From assembly GCA_020809705.1 (NCBI GenBank), contig CP085829.1, positions 248,001 through 312,000 of the forward strand: a DNA stretch of 64,000 nt, written 5' to 3'. Both the position numbers and the translations under genes were made by a program. Shown piece by piece: positions 19,730 through 31,075 of the stretch (positions within the stretch are counted from its first letter, which is position 1; every line of letters begins with the position of its first letter). This DNA comes from Calonectria ilicicola (Eukaryota; Ascomycota; Sordariomycetes; Hypocreales; Nectriaceae). The notes under the pieces were generated by a model. That model ran no database searches, was not told the DNA's origin, and saw only the letters and a program-made list of their open reading frames with translations.

Positions 19730-22143
19730 TTTCACCTAGTAGAATCTCAAATTTTTAGGAAGGGTCAAGAGAAGAAAGAGACGAGAATCACCTACATAAC
19801 ATATTTATGAGGCAAAATTTTCAACTCCAGGCAGCCTACGAATCCCGAAAGGGAATGTTGAAGAGATAGCAAGTGGATTAATCGAAACATCTAGTGCGTG
19901 TCTAGGGTATTAGATGGTGATCAAGCCTTGATGACCAATCAAAGTGCCGTGCATGATGGTACGCTATTCTGAAATAGGAATTTTCAAGAGATGACTAAAA
20001 ACTGCTATTTGCACACTAAAATCCACCTCGCCGAGTGTGAACTGGGAGATTCCGTTTATCTGCCTGATTGTAAAGATTTAAAATATTAAATTTAAAACTG
20101 ATAGATAGAACAGCTTGTAGAGACTGGCTAAATCAATATATATATCTGCAGCCAGGTCAACAACTAGGTCAATAGCAAGGTTAACCTAGCCTCTAATGGC
20201 TACATTGAACAGTCGGATCAACAGCTGGATTAATGGCTCCACCAAGCGAGAATAATAAGCCAGCAGTGGGATTGATAAGGTTCCGGTTGAACCCCGGCAA
20301 GACCGTTTAGTGTGCAAATAGCACGACTCAAAATGGAAGTTCCGTCAAGCTAGTCCTAATAAAGAAAGGTGTGTAACTTCTCCAGGAACGGCTTATCAAA
20401 TTAGGATTAGGCCGATAAGCCAGTTTATCCTTATCGATTAGCCCTTATCGATATAATCCTAACATGAGATGTTCAAGGTTCTAGCTTTGACCGTGAGTGG
20501 ATAGGAATAGATATCTCACCACCTAGAGTTTCTTTCTTGTAGCGTGGATTGTATATATGTTACGTCGGCAATGAACCGTGTCTCGAGATCACTATGCCTC
20601 TTTTTAGTGTAAGGTACACTTTTTCTATTGCATCCCCACATCTTGCCAAAAATTAGTCTTGTGCCTTGAAAAGATGAGAACTGATGTGTAATTGAGATAA
20701 TCTGGTTGATAGTTAAGTATTGTAGCCATACAAAAGGGACCAAAAAGAAGTAATATACTAAAATTTGTCTTATAGAGCAAAATACATCTGTGGGCGAACT
20801 AGAGAGTGTACTGTATGCGGTCTTGATATTGAAAATGGCTATTCCTCACGAGTATAAGTAATCTCGGACTACGCCGATATTCCAAGACTTTGCATAAGGC
20901 GACTGCTCAAGCGTCATTTCTTGGGTAGGTTGTGCGTACTTTTGCAGATGTGTCTATCTCCGGCACATCAAGATCAAAGGTTAAAGCGGATGAAGCTTGT
21001 GCCGCTCCCAAAGCGGAAAACCCACAATTGAGGCCTGTCATTTGGCGTATCGTATATCGGATCGAGCATCGGATACCATCAAAAGGGTAACTGTTCTTCC
21101 GGGGTGGATCAACTTCCCCTGCTCACATGATCGGACGACATGCGGGCTATCGCGTGGCGGTAAGGGGACTGCGGAACGATTCGTGTCATGACCTGAGCAG
21201 GAAATATTCAGTGTCAGGGCCCGCATTAATAGGCTTTTATCTGTGCTGGGAGTCTTGAGAATTATGAATATTGAGTTCGGTTTCGGCCTGACCGGTTACT
21301 TGGCATAATGGGAAGCACGGATCCTCACACTCCGTTCCTAACCATAAACGCCACGGAGTCTTTTTTCGCATTGGGAGTAACATGCCTTCCGTTGTTTCTT
21401 CTCGAACCGGGTACCATGTACTTGGGTTCAAGTTACGCAACGCTCCGAGAAGGGTAGTCGTCATGTACAAGGATCCATGGTCGGCGGAGCGCGAAACCTG
21501 GCAAGCTTGGCTAGTCACTCCGCTCAATCCCGCTTTGTGATTCGTCTATAATTCTCTAGAAAGTTGTTTCGTAAAACAACCCAGAAAATATACTGCCAAG
21601 AATATGGTGCCATCATGTATTCTAGCTAAGTCGCCGATAAGTCAAGGGTCTTGGATTATTTACTATCAGCTTCTGGACATGATCGTGGCTGATGAAGAGG
21701 CCGGGACCCTTCCCGGGTTCTAGCGAACGTTACACCATTGCTGTGGAACGTCTCTTCTATCCGGGATTGATGACCCCATCACGAACTCAAACTATGCTGC
21801 TACGGAATGCGGACCGGTTTTTGGGCCAAGCAATCGACCCTCGGTCTCGGCCATGATATCGCCATACAGACCTTTGGGTGACAAGGAGCTGTCGGCAATT
21901 CGGGAGGTCTCTGGGATTTAGAAAGATACAATTTCTGCTGCTTTTAATATCGTATAAATAGTTCCTCATAGAAGACCTAGATAGAAGAGTCAAGAGCTTC
22001 ACACATTCATTTAATAAAGTCTTCATCTGATGCAATACAGGCTCTGTCTGGCACTCTGAGACCCCCCCTATTTCTTGTATACTTTGATTTTCCAAGCATC
22101 CGTCTTTTGCTGCGCAGTGTGCAGCGATCAGATACTGGCTGCC
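19730..22143. other. 2.4-kb intergenic region upstream of glucan synthase
   Basis: No supportable gene. It contains the MITE-like element at 20003-20323 and a small inverted repeat at 20401-20461 (TTAGGATTA / TAATCCTAA arms around GATAAG and TTATC words). Open frames at 20.5-22.0 kb are short, lack motifs and overlap each other on both strands. The proximal part presumably holds the glucan synthase promoter. Confidence 0.5.
20003..20323. mobile_element. MITE-like element with 18-bp terminal inverted repeats
   Basis: TGCTATTTGCACACTAAA at 20003-20020 is matched by its perfect reverse complement at 20306-20323. The similarity continues inward imperfectly for about 20 more bases on each side (CTCGCCGAGTGTGAACTGG against the complement of CCGGTTGAACCCCGGCAAGA). 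The interior is AT-rich, non-coding and about 280 bp. Near-direct repeats GACTAAAA (about 19993) and GACTCAAAA (about 20325) flank it, and could be a mutated 8-9 bp target duplication as in hAT elements. It encodes no transposase, so it would be non-autonomous. Confidence 0.65.
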
Positions 22144-25100
22144 ATGAGGCCAAGCTGGCTTGCCCTGTTGTGGCTCATCGCCCTGCCTCTAGAAGCGCTC
22201 AAGTTTGACGAAAGGTATATCGATTTCAACCTCAATCAGAATGCCACAGCCATAGATCCTCTAAATTACTGGGGATCATGGCCGAATCACACATATCATC
22301 CATCGCCCACTAACTGGCGGTTCCCGTTCTACTCCTTATTTCTGGACCGATTTGTCAACGGTGACCCAGCCAATGATGATGCGAACAACACAGTGTACGA
22401 GACAGATGTTATGAGCACTCTCATGCGCTACGGCGGAGACATCTTAGGGTTGGTAGACAGTCTTGACTACATCCACGGCATGGGTATCCGAGGAATTTAC
22501 CTGGCTGGCTCCGCTTTTATCAATCTGCCATGGACTGCTGATTCATACTCTCCCATTGACTTGACCTTGCTTGATCCTCACTTTGGCACAATATCTGATT
22601 GGAGATATGCTATTGATGAGATTCACAAGAGAGGGATGTACGTCATTTTGGACAACACATTTAATACGCTGGGTGACCTTCTCGAGTTTACCAAGACTCC
22701 AAACTCAACCACTCGTTTCTCGCCGAGAGAACATGAGGTTGCATACAAGTCTGAGACCCGATATCACGATTTTGGCCTTTCCGACACCTATTATGAGGAG
22801 TGTCCGTGGAAGCTCCCCAAGTTCTGGAACGCTTCCGGGTTTCCTGTTTTAGAAAATGAGATCAACACCAATGGTGGATGCTACGAAAGTGATTTTGATC
22901 AGTTCGGAAACTCAGACGCCTTTGATGAAACCGTTTCAACCTACCAGCGTCAGCTGACAAAGTTCTCTTCCGCCCAGGACCGCCTACGAGAATGGAATCC
23001 TGTGGTGTTGAGCAAGATCTTGCACTTTTCTTGTTTGGCCATCCGCATGCTCGACCTTGACGGGTACCGAATTGACAAGGCGCTCCAGGTTACCGTCGAA
23101 GCGCAGGCTGAGTTTTCAAGGTACATGCGACAGTGTGCCCGCCAGCACGGAAAAGAAAACTTCTTCATCGCTGGTGAGGTCGTCAATGAAGTCGGACTGT
23201 CTTCCGTCTACTTTGGAAGGGGTCGACAGCCAGATATGGTGCCGGCCGACGTGACAAGCGCGCTGTCCGCGGCAACTTCGGGCGAGGACTCAAACTTTCT
23301 CCGAAGTGCCGAGTACAGCGCCTTGGACGGTGCTGCATATCACTATGGAGTTTACCGGTCCATGGTCATCTTCTTGGGCATGGATGGTAATCTTAGATTG
23401 CCTTCTGGGAGTCGGCAGTTCAATTGGGTAGCCCTTTGGGAGGACTATTTAAAAACTGATGATTTTGTCAATGCCAACACCGGGTTATTTGACCCTCGCC
23501 ATATGTGGGGCGTGTCAAACCAGGATGTCTTCCGATGGTCCAGTGTGGATATGGGACGCCACAGAATGCTCCTTGGCTTGTTCATCACCACGTTCCACTT
23601 TCCAGGAATACCACTTTTATCATGGGGTGACGAGCAGGCCTTCTACATTCTCGACAGCACTGCTGGAAACTATCTCTTCGGCCGTCAGCCCATGGCATCC
23701 TCTATGGCCTGGCAGCTAAACGGATGTTATGGTCAAGACAGCACGTCATACTACCACATGCCACTTGACCCTAGCAGGAACGGCTGTCATGACGATGATG
23801 TGAGCCTTGATCATCGGGACCCCTCGCATCCTATCCGAAATGTGCTTAAGATTATGAACGCAAGACGAGAGCAATATCCTGTCCTGAATGATGGTTGGTT
23901 CTTGGAGCAGCTCTCAAACCAAACCAGACAGAAGCTACTTCCAGGCAGCGGCTCCTTTCCAACTGAGATGGGCTTGTGGAGTACTCTTCGAGACGAATTC
24001 GCTCCTTTCCAGAACCTTAGCACTTTAGAGAGAAGTGCCGAGCCAGTCTGGCTCGTTTATCACAACGAAATCCAGCAGGTCAAGTACACTTTGGGCTGTA
24101 TAGCATCACCCTTCAGCCCAGGTACCCGTGTTAAAAACCTCCTTTTCCCTTATGAAGAGAAGACAATTAAACCTCTTTATCTTAATAGTGACGTCAAAGA
24201 CTCAGTTTCTGAAAATGCCAAGGGCTGCTTGGAATGGATCGAGCTTCGATCATATGAGTTTAAAGCTTACGTGCGAGCTGAGGATTGGATGCAACCTCCG
24301 CCAGTCATCACTAAGTTCTGGCCCGGACACGACGCTCGAATCGAGTCTTCAGCAGTCCCCGGTTCTTTGGACTCGGTTGAGATTGCCATTTCGTTTTCGC
24401 AGGAGATGGACTGTGAACGCTTGACGAAGAGCATTCATTTGCAGTCTGGGACGGGTGATGACCTCCAACCCAATGTGCGACCCGACAGCGTTGAGTGCTC
24501 GACCGACCCGGCAGACGAGATTCCAGAATACGTCGGTCAGCCGATGTCTACATTTAAATGGAAAGCAGTAGTCGAGAATGTATCTCATGGGGTACATACA
24601 ATCACTGTTAGGAATGCCACCACAGCTGACGGTCAAAGATTCACCAACAGCAATGACCGATTCTTTATTAGAGTTGGGGCCTGGGACAATCCGCTGGTAT
24701 TTAACGAGCAAGCCATGTACCCAGCCAATCTACTGAACAGAGGTGGCGAAGGAAATGGCCTTCAAGTACACCTGAATGCTCCAGGCGCAGACAAGTGGAG
24801 GTATTCGCTCACATGGGGTGCCTCGTGGAGTGATTGGAAGACATACTCAGCCGGAGACCATGCTCTGGAGACAAAGTCCTGGGACGGAACAGAAAACCAA
24901 AAATGGATTGGTGAACATGTCATGGTGCAATATTGGAGTCAGATTGCCGGGAGCAGTGCCGCGGTGCAGCACGGTGATGTCGATGCTGAGGACGACAAGC
25001 CACGTATGTTTCCACACCTCTTTGCGCATGGAGAATTCAACCAATTCGGCCATGATACGAGCTTCCAGAGCAAGGTTGAATTCGATGGAAAGTGGAAGTA

Positions 25101-28100
25101 TCACTTCATGGGAGAGTGGCCGGATGGTTTCTCCCTCAATGTCTGGGGAATGAATGCCGATGGGGAGCAGGATCTCTCATTTGTGTACGGCGATTCGAAC
25201 ACCGACTACGTCCTCGACAGGTGGATTCCGTCCATGCTGCAAAAGGTCACGATTCCATTCGATTACCCTCCCCCACACCCTTACTTGGCTTTCGAGTTCC
25301 AACTTGAGAGAGATACCTACCATTACCAGCTACAACCCACGGGAAATGTGTGGCACCAAGTCATTCTAGGTCTGCTCTTTGCGATTCTACCGCCCCTATG
25401 TGGCCTTTTCGGCCTTTTATTATACCGAAAGTTGTTTTGTCGCGTCGTCCTGAGCCGTTCTGGAATGTTGCACTTGACCAAGCGCACGACAGCCCTTGGA
25501 CCAAAGCCAACTTCAAGAAGACGGATCCTTTTTGCGACTATCGAATATAATATTCCGGACTGGAACATTGACATCCGGCTAGGAGGCTTGGGAACGATTG
25601 CCATGCTGATGGGACAGCATCTAGGCAACTACGACTTGATATGGGTGGTTCCATGCGTAACAGGCGTGGATTATCCGCTGAAAGAGGAGCAAGAACCCAT
25701 GCTGATAACCATCCGTGGCCAAAAGATTCAAGTTCAAGTGTACTACCATACTCTGGGCAACGTAACCTACGTATTACTGGATTCACCAATCTTTCGAAAG
25801 CAAACAAAAGCACAGCCATATCCTGTCCGTATGGACGACATGGACAGCGCAGTATTTTATTCAGCCTGGAATGCTTGCATCGCACAGGCCATAAATCGAT
25901 TCTCGGTTGACATCTACCATATTAACGATTATCACGGTGCACTGGCCCCGCTTTACCTGCTACCAAAGGTCGTGCCTTGCGTCTTATCACTCCACAATGC
26001 GGAGTATCAAGGTCTATGGCCGATTCGCACTGCAGAGGAGAAAGCAGAGGTGTGTGCGGTGTTCGATATCGGCATTGACACGATGAAGCAATATATACAG
26101 TTTGGCACCGTCTTTAACCTGCTCCACGCTGCTGCGAGTTATATCCGCATCCACCAACAAGGAGTTGGTGTGGTTGGCGTTTCAGACAAGTATAGTGAAA
26201 GATGCATGGTCAGATATCCTGTGCTGTGGGGTTTGGGACGCGTGTGCGGCTTACCGAATCCCGATCCATCACAGCTCCATGGGGTCGAGCCACCACCCCA
26301 TCAGCCACACGAGCGAGCAGAGCTGAGGTTGAAGACACAGCGCTGGGCTGGGTTGAACGAGGACCCTAATGCTAAATTGTTCGTCTTTGTAGGACGTATG
26401 AGCAAGCAGAAGGGTATTGATCTTATTGCTGACGTTTTCCCAAGCGTCCTCAAGAAAAATAGCAATGTACAGCTGCTGTGTGTTGGACCCGTTGTTGATC
26501 TTTATGGAAAGTTCACGGCGTTGAAGCTGCAAAAGATCGCCGAGCAGTTTCCAGGTCAAGTGTGCTGCAAGCCAGAATTCACGCAGCTTCCTCCGTTCAT
26601 TTTTGGAGGCGGCGAGTTTGTTCTAATCCCATCAAGAGACGAGCCCTATGGTCTTGTCGCTGTGCAATTTGGACGAAAGGGTGCCTTGGCGGTCGGCGCA
26701 AAAGTCGGAGGATTGGGCAACGTCCCTGGGTGGTGGTACACGGTCGAGTCGACCGAAACTCTCCACCTTTTGTCCCAGTTCAAGGCGTCTCTCAAGATGG
26801 CATTGAAATCAACCCGCCAGGAAAGAGATAAAATGAGAGCTGCTTCGCTCGAACAAAGCTTCCCCATATCCGAATGGAAGGATAGACTTGAGGACCTCTA
26901 TGCAAGCGCCATTTCTAGTCGACAAGCCACACAAGAGCCATTGTCCGATAACTTGTCCTTGCAGCGAATGCAATTTGAAGGCGAAAAACCACGTAATATT
27001 CCTCACCAAATCATTGAACTTTTCAAGGGTACTAGGGACAAATTCTACTCGAATTTTGTGGTACATCAGTCAGGTTACACGTCCAGCGATAGTGACGATG
27101 GGTCGGTTTCGGAGCTAAGCGAGAATGGAGGCAATGGAAAAATGAAATTCCAAACAGAGGAGCTGCCTTTATCAGAGGATGAGGCGCTCGTTGGAGAGAG
27201 CAACTCCGGACTGATCAATGTCGAGCCGACCTTTACAGACTCGACCGGCGAGTTCTACGCCCAGTTCTCAGACATGTTGACCGGCTTGACAGCAGAAAAC
27301 TCTGAGACCCAACTTTGCATCCAGGACTATCTTGTCAAGAGTGAGCGACGTTGGTTTGAAAGAGTTCGAAATGCGAGATTTGGCTTGACCTCATTTGGCG
27401 GCTATAACAGCTGGCTCTCAAGATGGAGGAAGAGGGGTCAATATGATGCCATTGGCGCCAAAGGCAGAACAGATGTCGAGACGGGCCAAGAAGAGATGGA
27501 AGCCTATCACAGCGAAAGCTATTCCGTCTCGAAACTGCAGAGAAAATTGTCCGCCAAGATTTTTGGCTGTCCGACATATACATTCCTTCTAGCCCTCGGC
27601 CAAATATTGTCCATCAACTCATCCCAAATCACCGTGTTTATGGGAAAGATTACGCAAACCGAGCGACAACTCTATGACGTTGGCGCCATCTACGCCATCA
27701 CATCAATCATTTGGTGGGTTTTATACCGAAAATTGAAAACGGTACATGTCCTGTCACTTCCATTCCTCTTTTTCGGCTCATCATACCTTTTGCTCGGTTT
27801 CATCTTCCTAGGACAGGCACCGTCAGAATGGGCATTGCGCTTGGTTGAGAGGATGTACGCCTGCGGCTCCTCGAGCGCGTCGATTTATTTCGTCTTGAAC
27901 TTCATCGAGGAAGAGGCTTCTCCGGTTAGCAGCTGGATCATCCGAGCTGGCTACATCTCCGGGCTACAATATGGATACCAGGCTTTCCTGTGGTACTGGA
28001 GCCACAAGATTCAGGATTCCATTGCTGCGGGAGGCCATCAACGCGTAGGCACTGCTTCCTCCTTGATGAGCTTGGTTGCTTTCTTGGTGGCAGGCTGCCT

Positions 28101-28914
28101 CATATGCATCTACTATATTCTCCTGCGCGGTCTACCTCGCCTATACGACCGTAAACCGGGTTCCATACCTACATTCTACAGATCCCTCATGCGACGAGCA
28201 GTGCCTCTCCATTTTCTCACTTCGACGTTTGCACAGTCATACTTTCTCTCAGCACCGCTCATGGCGCGATCCTGGTTGTTCTTGTTTTCGTCGCCAAATC
28301 TCCCAAACTCGGTGACTGGACTTCTTGTCGTATGTTCCATCGCGGTATTCCTCTACTTGACGCGCGTCTTCGCGACCCGCTCTCCCTCCCAAGGCCAATG
28401 GCTGTTACCCATGTTTTCCTTCGCGTCCAGCTCCATCATCAACCCGCGCTGGGCCCAAGTCTTTTGGGCCATCTCTCGCGTTGGTCTATCTATTCCGTGG
28501 GCATATGTGCCATGCTACGAGTATGGGATCGTGGTATTCCGATATTCACCTCTTCTATCAGCCATCTTGGGTCGCTCTCTTTGGCTGTACCTGGCTGTGC
28601 TTGATTTGCTGGTTGGGCTCGGAACTGGGCTGGCGTTGATGCAGGCGCTTCCAAGACAGCATGTTTTATTTGTCTCCACTCTGGGCCAGGTTGTTGGTGC
28701 TGTGGGCATGATGGCGGCGCGAGCGACCATTCTCTCGCCTGGGAGTGGTCCCACAGCAGCGGTTGAGGGCCTAAAACTGTTGCCACAAATGTTTCCAGAT
28801 ATTTCCAAGGGAAAACTTCCTGGTGAGGCGTTTTGGTTCGTTGCAGCTGTGCAAATAATCATGGCCATGGGTTGGATTTGGTGGTTCCGATCGGCGCAAT
28901 TGCAAAAACCCTAG
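22144..28914 (+). CDS. ags1: Alpha-1,3-glucan synthase (Ags/Mok1 type, 2256 aa)
   Basis: Large plasma-membrane enzyme that makes cell-wall alpha-1,3-glucan. The start is taken at the ATG at 22144, which gives a signal peptide (MRPSWLALLWLIALPLEALKF); the frame is open a little upstream without another ATG. The order is as in the family: an extracellular GH13 amylase-like domain (about 30-560, with HKRGMYVILDNT, LDLDGYRIDKA and FIAGEVVNE), a linker, a transmembrane helix (HQVILGLLFAILPPLCGLFGLLLY, about 1090), an intracellular GT5 glycogen-synthase-like domain (RRILFATIEYNIPDW, RLGGLGTIAMLM, VFVGRMSKQKGIDL, SRDEPYGLVAVQFGRKGALAVG), and a C-terminal multispanning region thought to export the chain. 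The reading frame is uninterrupted by introns and a little shorter than the roughly 2,400 residues common in this family. The symbol denotes the family; the paralogue number is not known. Confidence 0.96.
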   Translation: MRPSWLALLWLIALPLEALKFDERYIDFNLNQNATAIDPLNYWGSWPNHTYHPSPTNWRFPFYSLFLDRFVNGDPANDDANNTVYETDVMSTLMRYGGDILGLVDSLDYIHGMGIRGIYLAGSAFINLPWTADSYSPIDLTLLDPHFGTISDWRYAIDEIHKRGMYVILDNTFNTLGDLLEFTKTPNSTTRFSPREHEVAYKSETRYHDFGLSDTYYEECPWKLPKFWNASGFPVLENEINTNGGCYESDFDQFGNSDAFDETVSTYQRQLTKFSSAQDRLREWNPVVLSKILHFSCLAIRMLDLDGYRIDKALQVTVEAQAEFSRYMRQCARQHGKENFFIAGEVVNEVGLSSVYFGRGRQPDMVPADVTSALSAATSGEDSNFLRSAEYSALDGAAYHYGVYRSMVIFLGMDGNLRLPSGSRQFNWVALWEDYLKTDDFVNANTGLFDPRHMWGVSNQDVFRWSSVDMGRHRMLLGLFITTFHFPGIPLLSWGDEQAFYILDSTAGNYLFGRQPMASSMAWQLNGCYGQDSTSYYHMPLDPSRNGCHDDDVSLDHRDPSHPIRNVLKIMNARREQYPVLNDGWFLEQLSNQTRQKLLPGSGSFPTEMGLWSTLRDEFAPFQNLSTLERSAEPVWLVYHNEIQQVKYTLGCIASPFSPGTRVKNLLFPYEEKTIKPLYLNSDVKDSVSENAKGCLEWIELRSYEFKAYVRAEDWMQPPPVITKFWPGHDARIESSAVPGSLDSVEIAISFSQEMDCERLTKSIHLQSGTGDDLQPNVRPDSVECSTDPADEIPEYVGQPMSTFKWKAVVENVSHGVHTITVRNATTADGQRFTNSNDRFFIRVGAWDNPLVFNEQAMYPANLLNRGGEGNGLQVHLNAPGADKWRYSLTWGASWSDWKTYSAGDHALETKSWDGTENQKWIGEHVMVQYWSQIAGSSAAVQHGDVDAEDDKPRMFPHLFAHGEFNQFGHDTSFQSKVEFDGKWKYHFMGEWPDGFSLNVWGMNADGEQDLSFVYGDSNTDYVLDRWIPSMLQKVTIPFDYPPPHPYLAFEFQLERDTYHYQLQPTGNVWHQVILGLLFAILPPLCGLFGLLLYRKLFCRVVLSRSGMLHLTKRTTALGPKPTSRRRILFATIEYNIPDWNIDIRLGGLGTIAMLMGQHLGNYDLIWVVPCVTGVDYPLKEEQEPMLITIRGQKIQVQVYYHTLGNVTYVLLDSPIFRKQTKAQPYPVRMDDMDSAVFYSAWNACIAQAINRFSVDIYHINDYHGALAPLYLLPKVVPCVLSLHNAEYQGLWPIRTAEEKAEVCAVFDIGIDTMKQYIQFGTVFNLLHAAASYIRIHQQGVGVVGVSDKYSERCMVRYPVLWGLGRVCGLPNPDPSQLHGVEPPPHQPHERAELRLKTQRWAGLNEDPNAKLFVFVGRMSKQKGIDLIADVFPSVLKKNSNVQLLCVGPVVDLYGKFTALKLQKIAEQFPGQVCCKPEFTQLPPFIFGGGEFVLIPSRDEPYGLVAVQFGRKGALAVGAKVGGLGNVPGWWYTVESTETLHLLSQFKASLKMALKSTRQERDKMRAASLEQSFPISEWKDRLEDLYASAISSRQATQEPLSDNLSLQRMQFEGEKPRNIPHQIIELFKGTRDKFYSNFVVHQSGYTSSDSDDGSVSELSENGGNGKMKFQTEELPLSEDEALVGESNSGLINVEPTFTDSTGEFYAQFSDMLTGLTAENSETQLCIQDYLVKSERRWFERVRNARFGLTSFGGYNSWLSRWRKRGQYDAIGAKGRTDVETGQEEMEAYHSESYSVSKLQRKLSAKIFGCPTYTFLLALGQILSINSSQITVFMGKITQTERQLYDVGAIYAITSIIWWVLYRKLKTVHVLSLPFLFFGSSYLLLGFIFLGQAPSEWALRLVERMYACGSSSASIYFVLNFIEEEASPVSSWIIRAGYISGLQYGYQAFLWYWSHKIQDSIAAGGHQRVGTASSLMSLVAFLVAGCLICIYYILLRGLPRLYDRKPGSIPTFYRSLMRRAVPLHFLTSTFAQSYFLSAPLMARSWLFLFSSPNLPNSVTGLLVVCSIAVFLYLTRVFATRSPSQGQWLLPMFSFASSSIINPRWAQVFWAISRVGLSIPWAYVPCYEYGIVVFRYSPLLSAILGRSLWLYLAVLDLLVGLGTGLALMQALPRQHVLFVSTLGQVVGAVGMMAARATILSPGSGPTAAVEGLKLLPQMFPDISKGKLPGEAFWFVAAVQIIMAMGWIWWFRSAQLQKP

Positions 28915-30334
28915 ACGGAAGAATAGAAAATGGAGCAGAAGCGAGGCGTTTTATTAGATAGAATGGGGTGTTTGTTTTTTCCTTTTGTAAACATCTACGT
29001 TTCCGGTACGAGCGCGAGTTCGGCCTGGTCATGAAAATAAAAGAATAGCTTTTTTTCAGCAATTATCGCGTTTTAAAAGTTGTGATTCAATCTTTCTCTT
29101 CGCATTGTATTTGGAGTCTCATCGTTGGGAATCAATGGTGCGTAGCTACAGGGTAAGGGATCTTTGAAGCTGCATTGGAGATTGTGATGGGGTGACCGAA
29201 ATGGACAATGGAAATACAAAATGGAAACATTCCGTGATGACATATTTCCTTGTTTCGCACAAAGGCACTCGCTGCTTTACTAGTTGAGGTTATTTCGTCA
29301 AAGAACCGCCAAGGACAAGAGTTGGTGATGGTGAAGTGGGGCATACTCTTGCCTCTGATTGGACCAACCGTAGCCCGTTTTGTTGTCGGATTCTATCAAA
29401 TTTAGCATCAGGATTGCGTGTCTGAATCACATGTCTAGGCGTTGACTTTATCACAACCAAGAAACTAGGCGGTGAAATAGTCGTTGGATGGTCATGCGCG
29501 TGTGCAATGAGCTAGAGTGGCCAACGAAGATACCCTTGATCAACAATGTTTTGGCGCGACCAGGTCTCCACAGTGGGCCGTCCAAAAAACAAGTGAGGCC
29601 ATCTGCTTTGTCCTTTCGTACAAAGATATTTTTATCATGCGCCGTTGGAGAATGAAGAAGCCCGGGGGAAGCAGGGATTATAGGCGCGCGGCCAGTGGGC
29701 ATCGCAAAGGCAATTTAAACAAAGACTCCATGTTGAGGCTGTTGATCACGTTGGGCCCTGACGCGTTGGAGGCCCACTAAATTCACTGGCGGAAGCGCTT
29801 CGCAAATGGCGGCGCGTAGCCAAGGGGCAGGTTTCGCTAGGCGCTTCGTCCAGGGCTGTCGGCCCAAGATGATTGGACTTGGCCGCTACCGGGTCAGACG
29901 CCTGGCCGACTTGTAGTGCACCCAAGCTGTTTCAACCAGGACGATCCTAGCGTGATTGGCTGTGGAATTTCCATTGTGAAGACGGGCACCATTAATTCAC
30001 ATCCACTGCTCAACACACCTTGTTTGCACCTTTGTTGGCAAGTTTGTTTTTATAAAAGATGGCCTCTGCGCCCAAACCATAGCAGTGATTCACTATACCA
30101 ACAACGAACCATCCCTCTCTCTTAATCATTTCCTTATCTGTCTCCTCATTTTTCCTTTTTTCTTCCTTTTTCTTGTTCGCATAGCACTGCTGGTCAGTCT
30201 GATAATTTTATCAAGCCTCCAATCACAGCATTCCTCAAGACAATCGCTCATAGACGTCTGCGACACCGTCCAAACAATTTCACCACTCTCACTCTATACC
30301 CCCAAAGACATCATCATTTTATACCTCAGCCACA
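28915..30334. other. 1.4-kb intergenic region with promoter elements
   Basis: No gene is supported. A TATAAAA at 30051-30057 lies 284 bp before the next ATG. It is followed by a strongly CT-rich leader (30110-30180), the usual architecture of a well-expressed fungal promoter. Confidence 0.5.
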
Positions 30335-31075
30335 ATGGGTAAACTCGGATCCGCCATCAAAGCCGGCCAGACCGCCATCGAGCTCGGTCAGAATGCTAAG
30401 GGCCTTGCAGGCGCAGCGAATGAGTTCCGCAACGCCGACAAGAAGGAGATGGGCCGCCAAGCTGGCCGCCATGCTTTCAACGAGGGTGCCGAAACTGGAA
30501 AAACCATGGGAAAGACGTGGCTCAAGACGTTTGAGGTGGTCCCGCGCCTCGTGTGCCGCGGCCTGCAGTTCGTCTTTGCTCTCATTGCCATCGGCTTTTA
30601 CGGCAACCGTGTCGCCTCAGACGACGATGGAAAGGACGGAGCTCCAGTCGAGTTCAACTTTGGCCTTTTTGTCGGTGCAGCATCGGCCGCCACATCCCTT
30701 CTTTTTGTCGCACTTACACCCCTCGGCGCTTTGCCATGGATCGGCAGCAAGCTCAAGATGCTCAAGACCTACCGTGCTTTTGCCTGGGACCTGCTCCTGT
30801 TTCTATTCTGGATTATCGTGTTTGGAGTTTTTGCCGCCATTTTCCTCCATCGCGATAACGACAAGCCCTACAAGGGCGCGGGCGTGCGCTCCATGAAGGT
30901 TGCCGTCTGGATCGACCTTGTGAATGTCTTCCTTTGGCTCATCTCTGGAACCTATGGCGCTCTCAAGACATTCCTCGGCGAAAAGGCCGACCAGTTGACG
31001 GACAAGGTGGGAGCGAAGCTGTTTGAGAAGAAGCAGGCACCAATGAAGGAAACCGACTCTGTGGAGAGTGTATAG
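30335..31075 (+). CDS. Four-span MARVEL-like membrane protein (246 aa)
   Basis: Single-exon gene with an ATG in a good context (CACAATGG). The N-terminal 65 residues are hydrophilic and Ala/Gly/Lys-rich (LGSAIKAGQTAIELGQNAKGLAGAA), then four hydrophobic segments follow at about 72-90 (CRGLQFVFALIAIGFYG), 107-133, 150-172 (DLLLFLFWIIVFGVFAAIF) and 188-210 (VAVWIDLVNVFLWLISGTYGA). A soluble tail of about 35 residues closes the protein. This four-helix layout with short loops fits the fungal MARVEL-type family, members of which associate with membrane microdomains and trafficking. The assignment rests on topology, not on a diagnostic motif. A TATA box and pyrimidine-rich leader upstream suggest good expression. 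Confidence 0.7.
   Translation: MGKLGSAIKAGQTAIELGQNAKGLAGAANEFRNADKKEMGRQAGRHAFNEGAETGKTMGKTWLKTFEVVPRLVCRGLQFVFALIAIGFYGNRVASDDDGKDGAPVEFNFGLFVGAASAATSLLFVALTPLGALPWIGSKLKMLKTYRAFAWDLLLFLFWIIVFGVFAAIFLHRDNDKPYKGAGVRSMKVAVWIDLVNVFLWLISGTYGALKTFLGEKADQLTDKVGAKLFEKKQAPMKETDSVESV

Noticed and set aside
21000..21530. Short frames and stem-like sequence upstream of the glucan synthase as an RNA gene or small protein
   Set aside because: No tRNA box A/B pattern or recognised RNA fold was found, and frames on both strands overlap without motifs.
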